Assembly: GCA_902825945.1 (NCBI GenBank)
Contig: CADECY010000024.1
Span: 18,978-82,977, forward strand
Length of the DNA stretch: 64,000 bases
Direction of reading: 5' to 3'
From: an uncultured Acidobacteriota bacterium
GTDB taxonomy: Bacteria; Acidobacteriota; Terriglobia; Bryobacterales; Bryobacteraceae
Below the pieces are notes generated by a model, which saw only the letters and a program-made list of their open reading frames with translations, was not told the DNA's origin and made no database searches. The position numbers and the translations under genes are program-made. Numbering within the stretch: position 1 is the first letter of the stretch; each line of letters begins with the position of its first letter. Below, piece after piece: positions 27,265 to 36,819 of this stretch.

Positions 27265-29937
27265 TTACCTTACCGCGCTGAATTCGGCGGCGCTCAGCAA
27301 CACCTGAGCGTACTTGGGCCATGCTTCCGCCGCGCCCGATCCCACGAACTCGGCGCCGAGCCGCGTCTCCTCCGCCGAAGGAGCGCGTCCATAGAGTAGT
27401 TCGTAGGCGCGCGAGATCCGCGCCTCGTTCGTTGCGGCTTCCCGCGCCACGCGCTCGGCAAGCGCCTTCGATTGCCGCGCCACGAACGAGCTGTTCATGA
27501 AGAACAGCCGCTGCATCGGGCCCACTGTGGTGAGCCGTTGTTCGGCGGTTGCGTTCGCGTCGGGAAAATCGAACAGCGCCATCGTTCGATTCGGAATCCC
27601 GCGGCTTACCGTCACGTAGAGCGTGCGGCGTGAGTAGTCGTCGGTCAGAGGTTTCGATTCGCCGCCCACCGACGGATCGAGTGTTCCGGCCACGGCGAGC
27701 AACGAGTCGCGCAGCGCCTCGGCATCCAGCCGCTCGCGCACGTTCGCGCGCCACAGCAGCCGGTTTTCCGGATCTTTCCTCGCGTACTCGGCGGGCAACT
27801 CATCCGACGTCATGCCGTAGGCGGCCGAGAGCACCATCTCGCGATGCAGGGCCTTCACAGACCAGCCGCTTTCGACGAACTTCGCCGACAGATAATCGAG
27901 CAGTTCCGGATGCGACGGCGCCTCTCCGTTTCGCCCGAAGTTGCTGGTGGAGCGGACCAGACCTTCGCCGAAGTGCAGTTTCCACACGCGATTGACCATC
28001 ACGCGCGCGGTGAGCGGATTCGAAGGCGACGCGATCGCCTCGGCCAGTTCCAGCCGGCCGCTGCCCTTTTGGAAGGGAGTGGGTTCGCCCTCGCACAATG
28101 CGGAAAGGAATCGGCGCGGAGCCTCTTCGCCGAGGTTCTCCGCGTTGCCGCGAATCGCGACCTTGGTGTTGGCCGGCTTTGCCTGGTCGGAGAGCACATG
28201 CCAGAACGGGTAGGGCTTGGGAATCCTCTTCTCGAGAGCACTCGATTCCTCGCGAAGCCGCGCGGCGTAGGCCTTCAGGTGCGGACTGTAGAAGCGCTCA
28301 GCATCCTTTGCCGGGTAGTAGTAAACGCCGCCCGCGAAACGGATGTCCTCGACCTTGTACGGACCCGAAGCCATGTCGCGCCAGAAGTAGTAGCGTTCCA
28401 CCGGAAGGGCGTCCACCAGTGTCTTGATGACCTTCGCTTCGTTCTTCATACCCTCGATGCCGCCCAGCTTGACGTAGTTGCGATCGTCGATCGCCTTCTT
28501 TTCGGCAAGAAGGGATTGCACATCGGCGTGAATCGCGGCCGCGACCGCGCGCACCTCCGCTTCTGGAGCCTTCGCCACGCCGCCGCTCTTCGACATCAGA
28601 TGGTGCCAGCGATCCATGTTCGTGTGGTCGGACGGCCGTCGTTCGAGGTACTTCACCCAGCGCTCGAGCGTCTGCTTGTCGAGGCCGCCCTGATTCGCCA
28701 CCGCTTCGGCCTTGGCGGCAGGGTCGGCCATGAGCCGCCAAGCCGCGATCAGGTAGTCTCCGGTTTGCGAAGCGAGCATGTCCACCACGAGCGCCAGTTG
28801 CTTGTCGGTGAAGCGTTTGATCTCGGCCTTCTTTTCATCGGAGAGAGCCTTCGCCTTTTTGTAGGCCTCCACCTGCTCTTTCGGAACGAGCGGAAACTCG
28901 TCGGCCTTGCTGCTTTTGAACACGCCGAGCAGTGAGTAGTAGTCGCGCGCCGGAATCGGATCGTATTTATGGTCGTGGCAGCGCGCGCAGCCGACCGTCA
29001 AGCCCAGGAAGACGCGTGTCGTCACATCGAGCTGGTCGTCTGTGCTTTCGCCGAGCGCCTGGAATCCGAGCGCGGGAAGGAGTTTCTCCCTCTGGGGTTC
29101 GGGCATCGCGTCGGCGGCGATCTGCGCTTTGACGAACGTGTCATAGGGAATATCGGAGTTGAACGCGTTCACCACCCAGTCCCGGTAGCGGAAGGCGTTC
29201 GCATACGGCGTGTCCTCCCGGGCTGCTTGGCGCCCGTCGGAATAGCGCGCGAGATCGAGCCAGTGGCGTGCCCAACGCTCGCCGTAATGCGGGGACGAGA
29301 GCAGGCGCTCCACCGCGCGCTCGCGAGCTTTGGGAGCCTTGTCGTTCAGGAACGCGGCCACTTCTTCCGGCGCCGGAGGCAGCCCCGTGAGGTCGAACGT
29401 GACTCGGCGGATCCAGATCCGGCGATCCGCCTCGGGCCCGGGCTTCATGCCGGCTTCGCCGAGCTTGGCGGCGAGGAACCGGTCGGTATCTGTCTTGGCC
29501 CAGCCGGCTCCGGCGGCCGGCACCGCTGCCTTCTTGACCGGTTGAAACGACCAGAATGTCTTCGCCGTGCCCGACGCGCCGTGAGCCGATTCCGGCCAAA
29601 CAGCGCCGGACTCGATCCAGGTTCGAAGCGCCGCGATCTCGCCTTCGGAGAGCTTGCCCTTCGGCGGCATCTTCAATTTCGTATCCAAGTGAGAAACCGC
29701 TCTTAAGAGGATGCTCTTCTCCGGGTCGCCCGGAACGACCGCCGCGCCGGACTTGCCGCCCTTCAGCGCCGCCTGCCGCGAATCGAGCCGCAGCCCGCCC
29801 ATCGCAGCCTTCCCATGACACTCGAGGCAGTTCGCGGCCAGCACCGGGCGGACCTTTATTTCGAACAAATCGGTCTCGGGCGCCGCGAAGGCGATGCTGC
29901 TCACGACGAATGGTGCGAGGTACTTGGAAACGGCCAC
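27265..29937 (-). CDS. PSD1-type cytochrome/DUF1549/DUF1553 protein
   Basis: An 890-residue exported protein with three ordered domains: PSCyt1 cytochrome c (residues about 20-115; haem motif CLECH and GDPEKSILLRAVSH), DUF1549/PSCyt2 (about 145-350; WIRRVTFDLTGLPPAPEEV and a second haem motif CARCH), and DUF1553/PSD1 in the last 250 residues (NPLTARVMVNRVWKLHFGEG; TVGPMQRLFFMNSSFV). A long charged helical insert separates the last two. Located outside the inner membrane, it is presumed to pass electrons or act on polymers with its DUF1501 partner; biochemical function is unproven. Confidence 0.9.
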   Translation of the reverse strand: MAVSKYLAPFVVSSIAFAAPETDLFEIKVRPVLAANCLECHGKAAMGGLRLDSRQAALKGGKSGAAVVPGDPEKSILLRAVSHLDTKLKMPPKGKLSEGEIAALRTWIESGAVWPESAHGASGTAKTFWSFQPVKKAAVPAAGAGWAKTDTDRFLAAKLGEAGMKPGPEADRRIWIRRVTFDLTGLPPAPEEVAAFLNDKAPKARERAVERLLSSPHYGERWARHWLDLARYSDGRQAAREDTPYANAFRYRDWVVNAFNSDIPYDTFVKAQIAADAMPEPQREKLLPALGFQALGESTDDQLDVTTRVFLGLTVGCARCHDHKYDPIPARDYYSLLGVFKSSKADEFPLVPKEQVEAYKKAKALSDEKKAEIKRFTDKQLALVVDMLASQTGDYLIAAWRLMADPAAKAEAVANQGGLDKQTLERWVKYLERRPSDHTNMDRWHHLMSKSGGVAKAPEAEVRAVAAAIHADVQSLLAEKKAIDDRNYVKLGGIEGMKNEAKVIKTLVDALPVERYYFWRDMASGPYKVEDIRFAGGVYYYPAKDAERFYSPHLKAYAARLREESSALEKRIPKPYPFWHVLSDQAKPANTKVAIRGNAENLGEEAPRRFLSALCEGEPTPFQKGSGRLELAEAIASPSNPLTARVMVNRVWKLHFGEGLVRSTSNFGRNGEAPSHPELLDYLSAKFVESGWSVKALHREMVLSAAYGMTSDELPAEYARKDPENRLLWRANVRERLDAEALRDSLLAVAGTLDPSVGGESKPLTDDYSRRTLYVTVSRGIPNRTMALFDFPDANATAEQRLTTVGPMQRLFFMNSSFVARQSKALAERVAREAATNEARISRAYELLYGRAPSAEETRLGAEFVGSGAAEAWPKYAQVLLSAAEFSAVR

Positions 29938-30031
29938 TGCGAGAATTTTATCTCAATGGCGGGATGGTTCGTTCCGCCTGTTGAATTTTCTTCCCATTTG
30001 GTGATAGCGTGTCCAGCCAGGAGGGCGGTTC

Positions 30032-33000
30032 ATGGGACGTACACTTGCGATCTTTCTTTTTGTTTCCGCCGCGCAGGCGCAGATCACTCTTTCCACGATT
30101 CGAGGCACGGTCAACGATCAAACCGGCGCCACTGTTCCGCAGGCGAACATCACGGTCGTGCATCAGGAAACCAACCTGAAGCGCGTCACAACGGCCAATG
30201 AGAACGGCGATTTCGAGATCCCGGATCTTCAGCGCGGCACTTATAAGATGACGGTCTCCGGCCAGGGCTTCAAGACGTTCGTCGCGGACAATATCCTGCT
30301 CGAGAGCAGTCAGGTCCGCCGGGTCAACGCCCAACTCGAGATTGGCGCGGTATCGAGTGAAGTCACGGTGAAGGCCGACGCGGCTGTCATCTCGACCGAT
30401 TCCTCGAAGATCACCGGAACCATCAGCGGTGAGAAGCACCCCGACATGCCGTGGGTGGGCGCGGAAGCGACGCTCGATCCGAGCCTATTTCTCACCACGC
30501 TGCCGCTCATCCAGCAGCGTGGCGGAGTCTGGGGTTCAATCTGGGCCGGGCAGGCCACCAGTCAGGTTCAGGAAGGCCAGGACGGGCACACCAACGACGG
30601 TGCCGTGAATCAGCTCAACGACATCTTCGACGTGCAGGAGATCAATGTCGTCACCGTGAACAACACGGCCGAGTTCGCGCGCGTGGGCTACATGAACATG
30701 GTGACCAAGAGCGGCTCGAACAAGTTCCACGGCCGCGCGCTCTACTGGCATCAGAATTCGGCGTTCGGCGCGAAGGAGTTCTTCGAGGCCCGCAAGTCGA
30801 AGCTGCTGATCCACACGATCAGCGGCAGCGTCTCCGGACCGATCCGGCGCGACAAGACATTTTTCTACACGTCGGCGAATATCCTGAAGGTTCCGGGCAA
30901 GCAGTTCTACCTGCGCAGCGTGCCATCGAATCAAATGCGCCGCGGCGATTTCAGCCAGCTTCTGCCCGGCGCCCGTCCCACGGTGGTACGCGATCCGCTG
31001 AACGGGACTCCGTTCCCGAACAACACCATTCCTTCCGCCCGCATCAGCGCCGTGTCGCAGAAGATCAACGAGAAGTACCTTCCCGCGCCCAATATCGGCG
31101 GCAACGACGCGCTGGCGCGCAATTTCAGCTTCGTCTTTCCGTTCCCGACCGACTACTCGCTGCGCGAGGACTTCTCTCAGCGCATCGATCACCACATCAG
31201 CGACAAGAACCGCCTCATGGGCCGCATGATCTGGAATTGGGATCTCTACGTGCTGCCGACCAACTTCCCGGCGTTCTCGTGGACTCGCAAGCGGTCGAAC
31301 TTCCACTTCGTGGTGGAAGATACGCATGTGTTCTCACCGTCACTGGTGAACTCACTGCGCGTCGGACTCTATATCGAGCGCGTCCGCGATGGCGACACCC
31401 TTTACGGAGTCACTCCCTTCAAGGGTGACGATGTCGTGAAGGAACTCGGCATCCAGGGTGTGAATCCGCAGGGGCTCAGCGCGCAGGGGTTCCCGCGCGT
31501 CGACATCGCGGGCTATGACACGCTCCGCACGCAGCCGGGCGGTTACGTGCAGGACGATCACAACTGGGGCATCGCCGATTCGATCACGTGGTCGAACGGA
31601 CGTCACGTCCTCAAGTTCGGTGGCGAGTTCAAGCCGCAACGGCGCTTTGTCGGCAACGTTCCGGAGGGAACCTACGGCACCTTCAACTTCAACGGATCGC
31701 TTTCCGGATACGGATACTCGGACTTCCTGCTCGGCCTTCCCTTCACGTCGAGCCGCCTCGATCCGCTCACCAACCGCATCCGGCGCGACAACGAACTCGG
31801 CATCTATCTGACCGATTCCTGGAAGGTCACCAGCCGTCTCACGATGGATCTCGGCCTGCGCTGGGATCGCTTCGGGCGCCCGAACTTCAACGATGGCTTG
31901 GTGTGGCGCTTCGACCTCGATTCGAACAAGATCGTGATTCCGGGCGATGGTGGCGGCAAGGTGAGTCCGCTGTATCCGGCGAATTTGGCTCCGGTGGCGG
32001 GCGATGTCGGCCCATATCCGGAGAAAGGGAACTTCGCGCCGCGCATCGGCGGGGCGTACCGGCTGTGGGGCGACAAGGCGGTGATTCGCGCCGGATACGG
32101 TATCTACACCGAGACCCTCGGACGCTACGCGCGCCTGCTCACCGGCGGCCCGTACGAGCTTTCGGAGAGCTTCAACAACGAGATTCGTCCCACGGGTCCG
32201 TTGTTCGCGTTCCCGAGTCCGTTCCCGGCGGTCCGTGGCAGCGTGGCCTCACAGAGTGCGACCGCGTTTCCGCTGAATACCGCGAATGGTTACATCCATC
32301 AGTACAACGTGACGCTCGAGCGTCAGCTTCGCGACATGGGATTCCGGCTGTCCTATGTCGGTTCGCGGAACGTGGGCATCAACTACAACATCGGCATCAA
32401 CAAGCCCCAGCCGAGTCTGACGGCGTTCGCGCAGGCGCGCCGCCCGTATCCGCAATTCATCGGAGTCACGAATGCTCGCAATAACGGCGAGCAGAAGTTC
32501 AACGCCGTGACGTTCGAGGTGCAGCGCAAGGTGGGCCAGTTGACCTTCGACGGCCACTGGACCCTCGCGTCGAGCTACACCAATCTCCAGAACCTCGAGA
32601 ATCCCTACGCGCCGCTGTTTTGGGCACGTGATCCGAACACCTCGCGCCAGCGTGGCGTGGTCAACGCCGTCTGGCAGATCCCGGTCGGCAAAGGGCGCAA
32701 GTTCATGAGCAACGCTCCGCGCGCCGTGGATCACGCCTTCGGCGGCTGGCAGCTCTATTGGATCGGCTACTTCCAGACAGGCCTATTTTTCACGCCTACA
32801 TTCGCGGGGTCGGATCCGTCGAATACGCAGACCGTCGGCGGCCGGCCCGACCGGCTGTGCAATGGCAACCTGCCCCCAGGGCAGCGCTCGATCAACCGCT
32901 GGTTCGACGCATCTTGTTTCGCGCCGCCCACGGCCGGGCGCTTCGGCAATTCCGGAGACGCGGTCCTCGAAGGTCCGGGCTACAACATGAACCACATCTC

Positions 33001-33193
33001 GATCGCCAAGAGCGTGAATTTCACCGAACGGCTCGCGTTCACGTTCACCGCCGCGGCGACGAATGCGTTCAATCACGCCAACTTCGCGGTTCCCGCCGCG
33101 AATATCTCGGCACCCACGGTCGGAACGGTGAGCAATCTCGTCGATGGCGGACGGAGCCGGAGGATCGAACTGCGCGGGAGACTGGAGTTCTAA
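30032..33193 (+). CDS. Oar-like TonB-dependent receptor
   Basis: A 1053-residue outer-membrane receptor. ATG 30032 follows CAGGAGGGCGGTTC and gives a signal peptide (LAIFLFVSAAQAQ). The N-terminal carboxypeptidase-regulatory domain reads TIRGTVNDQTGATVPQANI, the plug includes VQEGQDGHTNDGAVNQL, and the chain ends in RRIELRGRLEF with terminal Phe. Sequence similarity to the other two Oar-like receptors here is limited to family motifs, so they are not recent duplicates. It is divergent from the PSD1/DUF1501 operon, with 94 bases between starts, and could share control with it. Confidence 0.9.
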   Translation: MGRTLAIFLFVSAAQAQITLSTIRGTVNDQTGATVPQANITVVHQETNLKRVTTANENGDFEIPDLQRGTYKMTVSGQGFKTFVADNILLESSQVRRVNAQLEIGAVSSEVTVKADAAVISTDSSKITGTISGEKHPDMPWVGAEATLDPSLFLTTLPLIQQRGGVWGSIWAGQATSQVQEGQDGHTNDGAVNQLNDIFDVQEINVVTVNNTAEFARVGYMNMVTKSGSNKFHGRALYWHQNSAFGAKEFFEARKSKLLIHTISGSVSGPIRRDKTFFYTSANILKVPGKQFYLRSVPSNQMRRGDFSQLLPGARPTVVRDPLNGTPFPNNTIPSARISAVSQKINEKYLPAPNIGGNDALARNFSFVFPFPTDYSLREDFSQRIDHHISDKNRLMGRMIWNWDLYVLPTNFPAFSWTRKRSNFHFVVEDTHVFSPSLVNSLRVGLYIERVRDGDTLYGVTPFKGDDVVKELGIQGVNPQGLSAQGFPRVDIAGYDTLRTQPGGYVQDDHNWGIADSITWSNGRHVLKFGGEFKPQRRFVGNVPEGTYGTFNFNGSLSGYGYSDFLLGLPFTSSRLDPLTNRIRRDNELGIYLTDSWKVTSRLTMDLGLRWDRFGRPNFNDGLVWRFDLDSNKIVIPGDGGGKVSPLYPANLAPVAGDVGPYPEKGNFAPRIGGAYRLWGDKAVIRAGYGIYTETLGRYARLLTGGPYELSESFNNEIRPTGPLFAFPSPFPAVRGSVASQSATAFPLNTANGYIHQYNVTLERQLRDMGFRLSYVGSRNVGINYNIGINKPQPSLTAFAQARRPYPQFIGVTNARNNGEQKFNAVTFEVQRKVGQLTFDGHWTLASSYTNLQNLENPYAPLFWARDPNTSRQRGVVNAVWQIPVGKGRKFMSNAPRAVDHAFGGWQLYWIGYFQTGLFFTPTFAGSDPSNTQTVGGRPDRLCNGNLPPGQRSINRWFDASCFAPPTAGRFGNSGDAVLEGPGYNMNHISIAKSVNFTERLAFTFTAAATNAFNHANFAVPAANISAPTVGTVSNLVDGGRSRRIELRGRLEF

Positions 33194-33505
33194 GGCACTT
33201 GTCAGCTATGTATCAACACGACTCCTGAAAGCGGCTTGGGGGATAGCGTGCAGTCGTGACGGCGGTCGAGGACAGCCTGTCCTGCTGCGCAGCACGGAGG
33301 CCTGGCGCTTCCCAGACCTACTACGCCGCAGTCACTATCTATTTCCACGAGGAACAAGATGATCGCGATGCCGCCGCGAGGCGCGGGATGCTTGCGCATC
33401 AACTCTGGGATCTGCCGCCGCTTGCCGAATTCTGGGAGGCGCTGCCGGAGATTTCGCCTGGATCGCGGGATCCCGGAGCCCTTTGCCTGACCAGCGCGAG
33501 AGACG
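33194..33505 (+). other. Intergenic stretch, no supported gene
   Basis: About 310 bases between the receptor and the moeZ-type gene, both ending here. Open frames on either strand are GC-rich, without ribosome binding sites or recognisable motifs. One stretch (GAGGACAGCCTGTCCTGC, about 33267) is a small inverted repeat that could stop transcription from either side. Confidence 0.45.
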
Positions 33506-34657
33506 TCAGTACTTCGGAACGCTCGGGTCGACCTTGTCGCTCCAGGCGAGAATCCCGCCCTTCACGTTGATCACCCGCTTGTAGCCCTGCGACCGCAGGA
33601 AGTCGACCGCCTTCGCAGACCGTCCGCCCATCTTGCAATGCACCACGATCTCGTCATTCGGATCGATTTCCGCCAGCCGTTTCGGAACCTCGCCGAGCGG
33701 GATCAGAGTTGAACCCAGGATCCGCCCGATCTGGAATTCGTGCGGTTCGCGCACGTCCACCAGCTTGAATTTGTCGCCGCGGTCCATCTTCGCCTTCAAC
33801 TCGAGTACGTCGATCTCATTCGGGCTCGGTGGCGGCTCGGCAGGTTGCTCGGGCACGCCGCAGAACTGATGGTAGTCGATCAATTCGTGGATCTTCGAGC
33901 ACTTGCCGTCTTTCGGGCACTCGGGATCGCGGCGCAGCTTCAGTTCGCGGAACTTCATGTTCAACGCGTCATAAAGCATCAGGCGGCCTTTCAGCGTTTC
34001 ACCCTTGCCGAGGATGATCTTCACCACTTCTGTCGCCTGGATGACACCGATCACGCCGGGGAGAATGCCGAGCACTCCACCTTCGGCGCAACTCGGAACC
34101 AAGCCGGGAGGCGGCGGCTCCGGATAAAGGCAGCGATAGCAGGGGCCGCCTTCGGCGGCGAAGACTGAAGCCTGGCCCTCGAACCGGAAGATCGAGCCAT
34201 AGACATTGGGCTTGCCGAGCAGCACGCAGACGTCGTTGACGAGGTAGCGCGTCGGAAAGTTGTCCGTTCCGTCGGCGACGATATCGTACTGCTTTACGAT
34301 TTCGGCGGCGTTCTCGCTCGTCAGCGCGACCTCGTGTTTGACGATATTGACGTACGGATTGATGTCGCGCATCGTCTCTTCGGCCGAGTCGATCTTCTTG
34401 CGGCCCACGTCCTTGGTGCCGTGGATCACTTGGCGCTGGAGGTTCGAATGGTCCACCACATCGAAGTCCACGATGCCGATCGTGCCGATACCGGCCGCGG
34501 CGAGATAGAGCGCGGTGGGCGACCCGAGTCCGCCGGTGCCGACGAGCAGCACCTTCGCCTGCTTCAGCTTGAGCTGCCCTTCCATGCCTACCTCGGGCAT
34601 GATCAGGTGGCGTGAATAGCGGAGGATCTCCTCTTTCGAGAGCGTGGCTTCGGACAT
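33506..34657 (-). CDS. moeZ: MoeZ-type sulfur-carrier adenylyltransferase/sulfurtransferase
   Basis: A 383-residue fusion of an E1-like ThiF/MoeB domain (residues 1-250; GTGGLGSPTALYLAAAGIG nucleotide loop, DFDVVDHSNLQRQ, DGTDNFPTRYLVND) and a C-terminal rhodanese domain (about 275-383; active-site Cys in VHCKMGGRSA). It adenylates the C-terminal glycine of a ubiquitin-like carrier and then forms the thiocarboxylate. In Mycobacterium MoeZ serves both CysO and MoaD carriers. Here it follows the carrier gene directly: the carrier's TAA overlaps this ATG, and GGAGG within the carrier's last Gly codons is the ribosome binding site. Confidence 0.93.
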   Translation of the reverse strand: MSEATLSKEEILRYSRHLIMPEVGMEGQLKLKQAKVLLVGTGGLGSPTALYLAAAGIGTIGIVDFDVVDHSNLQRQVIHGTKDVGRKKIDSAEETMRDINPYVNIVKHEVALTSENAAEIVKQYDIVADGTDNFPTRYLVNDVCVLLGKPNVYGSIFRFEGQASVFAAEGGPCYRCLYPEPPPPGLVPSCAEGGVLGILPGVIGVIQATEVVKIILGKGETLKGRLMLYDALNMKFRELKLRRDPECPKDGKCSKIHELIDYHQFCGVPEQPAEPPPSPNEIDVLELKAKMDRGDKFKLVDVREPHEFQIGRILGSTLIPLGEVPKRLAEIDPNDEIVVHCKMGGRSAKAVDFLRSQGYKRVINVKGGILAWSDKVDPSVPKY

Positions 34658-34932
34658 TAGCGTCCTCCGGCGATGCTCGGAACGATCGAGATCGAGTCGG
34701 TACCGGCGAGCGCCGTCGCTTCCTTGCTCAGGTAGCGGATATCTTCGTCGTTGAGGTAGATATTGACGAAGCTGCGCAGTTTGCCCTCGTCATTGTAGAG
34801 GTTCTTGCGCAGGTCCGGGTGCTGGCTCACCAGCGACTGCAGCGCCTCGCCGACCGTCGCTCCGGTCACTTCAACCGTATCATTGCCGCCAGCGTACTGC
34901 CGCAGCGGTGTGGGAATCAGGATCTTCGCCAT
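34657..34932 (-). CDS. cysO: CysO-type ubiquitin-like sulfur carrier ending in Gly-Gly-Arg
   Basis: A 91-residue beta-grasp protein of the MoaD/ThiS group (KILIPTPLRQYAGGNDTVEV; EGKLRSFVNIYLNDEDIRYL). The context (CysM, Mec and MoeZ genes) points to CysO, which carries sulfur as a thiocarboxylate for cysteine synthesis. The end reads SIVPSIAGGR: one residue follows the Gly-Gly that must be exposed for adenylation, so the Arg would have to be removed, plausibly by the neighbouring JAMM protease. Its ATG overlaps the Mec gene's end by one base. Confidence 0.85.
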   Translation of the reverse strand: MAKILIPTPLRQYAGGNDTVEVTGATVGEALQSLVSQHPDLRKNLYNDEGKLRSFVNIYLNDEDIRYLSKEATALAGTDSISIVPSIAGGR

Positions 34933-35348
34933 CAGTAAGTCAGTTCCTCGGGCGTCGCCGCCGTTTGATCGTCATTGGCGATGAAGCTTCGGGCTACGTT
35001 GAATTCGCCGCCGCGAATCGACATCACTACGTTGGAATACCACGGCCACGAGTTCTTCAGGTCGGTGGCCGAGAAATACGAATCTTCGTCCGGATGCGAG
35101 TGAAAAAAGCCCAGCACGCTCACCCCGAGTTCGCGGGCCTTGCGATCGGCCGCGAGCTGGTCGCGCGGGTCGAGTTGGAAGCGGTCGCGCTGTTCGCCCT
35201 CGTAGGCATTCTTGCAGGCGATCGCGAGCGTCACCGTGCGCGAGTCGCCATTCACAGTGCCGAGCATGATGCCGCAGCACTCTTTCGGGTAGCAGGCGCG
35301 GCCATGGCCGACCATCACCTGCCAAGCCCCGGGTTCAATCCGGATCAT
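34932..35348 (-). CDS. mec: Mec/JAMM metalloprotease (Mov34/MPN/PAD-1 family)
   Basis: A 138-residue JAMM domain protein. The zinc motif HSHP followed by Ser and Asp at the required distance is clear (GFFHSHPDEDSYFSATD), and an upstream Glu is in YPKECCGIMLG. In Mycobacterium tuberculosis Mec cleaves cysteine from the CysO-cysteine adduct made by CysM. Related JAMM enzymes also trim extra residues from carrier precursors. It overlaps the cysM end by 14 bases and the cysO start by one, so all four genes form one tightly coupled operon. Confidence 0.9.
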   Translation of the reverse strand: MIRIEPGAWQVMVGHGRACYPKECCGIMLGTVNGDSRTVTLAIACKNAYEGEQRDRFQLDPRDQLAADRKARELGVSVLGFFHSHPDEDSYFSATDLKNSWPWYSNVVMSIRGGEFNVARSFIANDDQTAATPEELTY

Positions 35349-36327
35349 TCCAAAACTCTTCGCTCAAGTATTTGTCGGCGCCATCGCACAACACCGTGAC
35401 GATCACGCCCGGCTTGCCCTCGGCTACCAGCCGTTTGCCGATCTTGCGTGCGGCCACCAGATTGGCGCCCGCGGAAATCCCGACGAGCACACCCTCTTCC
35501 TTGGCGCAGCGCCGGACCATCGCGTAGGCGTCCTCGGTCTCGATCTCGATGTTCTCGTCGGCGAGCGTGGGATCGTAGATCGGAGGCACGATCGCCGTGG
35601 CCATGTGCTTCAGCCCTTCGAGCCCGTGAAAGCCGGTGGCGGGCTGCATCGAGATGCACTTGACATGCGGCAGATCGCGGCGCATGCGCCGAGTCACGCC
35701 CATGAACGTTCCGCTGGTGCCCATGCCGGCGATGAAGTGTGTCAACCGGCCGCCGGTCTGCTGAATGATCTCGACGCCGGTCGATTCGTAGTGCGACTTC
35801 CAGTTGAACGGATTGCCGTACTGATCGGGATAGAAGTAGCGGTCCGGGTCGGCCTCGTAGATTTCGCGGCATTTGCGGATCGCGCCGTCGGACCCCTGAG
35901 TCGGGTCGGTCAGCACGAGGTCGGCGCCGTACGCACGCAGGATTCGCTTCCGTTCGGGCGACGCGTTGGTGGGAAGGCAAAGCTTGACCTTGTATCCGCG
36001 CGCGGCGGCGATCATCGCATAGGCGATTCCCGTGTTGCCGGAGGTCGCATCGAGGATCACACGGCCGTGATTGAGCTGGCCGGTGCGCTCGCCTTCGAGA
36101 ATCATGTTGAGCGCGGGACGGTCTTTCACCGATCCACCGGGGTTGAAGTACTCGGCCTTGCCGTAGATCTCGACTTCCGGGAGGTCCGCCGCCAGCCTCT
36201 TCAAATGCAGAAGGGGTGTGTTCCCGATATGTGCCAGCAAGGAGGTGTCGGCATGCGGGTACAACCGGGGAACTGCGGAGACGGTCATATTGGAAATGAT
36301 GAGGGAACCGGGCGGGAAGATTCCCAT
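35335..36327 (-). CDS. cysM: Cysteine synthase, CysM type
   Basis: A PLP-dependent beta-replacement enzyme of 330 residues. The PLP Lys lies in NPGGSVKDRPALNMI, the substrate loop is TSGNTGIAYAM, and the phosphate-binding loop is GMGTSGTFMGV. Cluster context suggests that it uses thiocarboxylated CysO as sulfur donor with O-phosphoserine or O-acetylserine as acceptor. ATG 36327 is the first start, but an in-frame ATG at 36288 (MTVSAVPRLYP) gives a more family-like N-terminus; neither has a strong ribosome binding site. The first gene of its operon. Confidence 0.92.
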   Translation of the reverse strand: MGIFPPGSLIISNMTVSAVPRLYPHADTSLLAHIGNTPLLHLKRLAADLPEVEIYGKAEYFNPGGSVKDRPALNMILEGERTGQLNHGRVILDATSGNTGIAYAMIAAARGYKVKLCLPTNASPERKRILRAYGADLVLTDPTQGSDGAIRKCREIYEADPDRYFYPDQYGNPFNWKSHYESTGVEIIQQTGGRLTHFIAGMGTSGTFMGVTRRMRRDLPHVKCISMQPATGFHGLEGLKHMATAIVPPIYDPTLADENIEIETEDAYAMVRRCAKEEGVLVGISAGANLVAARKIGKRLVAEGKPGVIVTVLCDGADKYLSEEFWNDPD

Positions 36328-36377
36328 TGTAGCCGGAATCCCCTCATTTCCGCTGGCGATGGTAGGGATTGTCCCGG

Positions 36378-36746
36378 TCAGCCCGTAATGTAGAAGAATT
36401 CTTCCCGAACGATTTTACCGTCCGCAACCGTGAAGAGCGCGGCCTCGTCCATCTTGTGGCGCTGCCCGCTCGGCTTGTTGGTCACGTCGTAGGTGAAGCG
36501 CACGATGAACCGGTCGCCGTGTGGGAAGGGGCCTTCGGTCGCCGCGGAGTGCACCTCATGGTTGTCGATCCACCACTGGGTCTTTCCCAGCACGGCTTCG
36601 ATACCGTTGATTTCAGCCGGCATGTTCGGCATGGACATCGCTTCCACGCTCGCTACGTTTGGGGCGTAGAGTGTCTGAATCGCTTCGAGATTCTTGCCCT
36701 GCCTGCACAGATCGACCAGCTTCTGGCCCACTTCGAGAGTCGTCAT
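36378..36746 (-). CDS. NTF2-like (SnoaL-type) protein
   Basis: A 122-residue single-domain protein with the cone-shaped NTF2-like fold signature: an N-terminal helix (VGQKLVDLCRQGKNLEAIQTL), YAPNVASVEA, a WWIDN segment, and closing strands KMDEAALFTVADGKIVREEFF. Such proteins range from isomerases to binding proteins; none of the known catalytic residues can be assigned here. Monocistronic by spacing, 50 bases before cysM starts in the same direction. Confidence 0.8.
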   Translation of the reverse strand: MTTLEVGQKLVDLCRQGKNLEAIQTLYAPNVASVEAMSMPNMPAEINGIEAVLGKTQWWIDNHEVHSAATEGPFPHGDRFIVRFTYDVTNKPSGQRHKMDEAALFTVADGKIVREEFFYITG

Positions 36747-36819
36747 GTTTGCCTCCTATGGCGCTTCGATCGCGCGGGCTTTAGTCTAACATGCGATTCT
36801 TAGCGTGATGTGAAGGCGG

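Noticed and set aside
33256..33570. Open frame of about 100 codons between the receptor and moeZ
   Set aside because: No ribosome binding site, no motif, and it runs antisense into moeZ.
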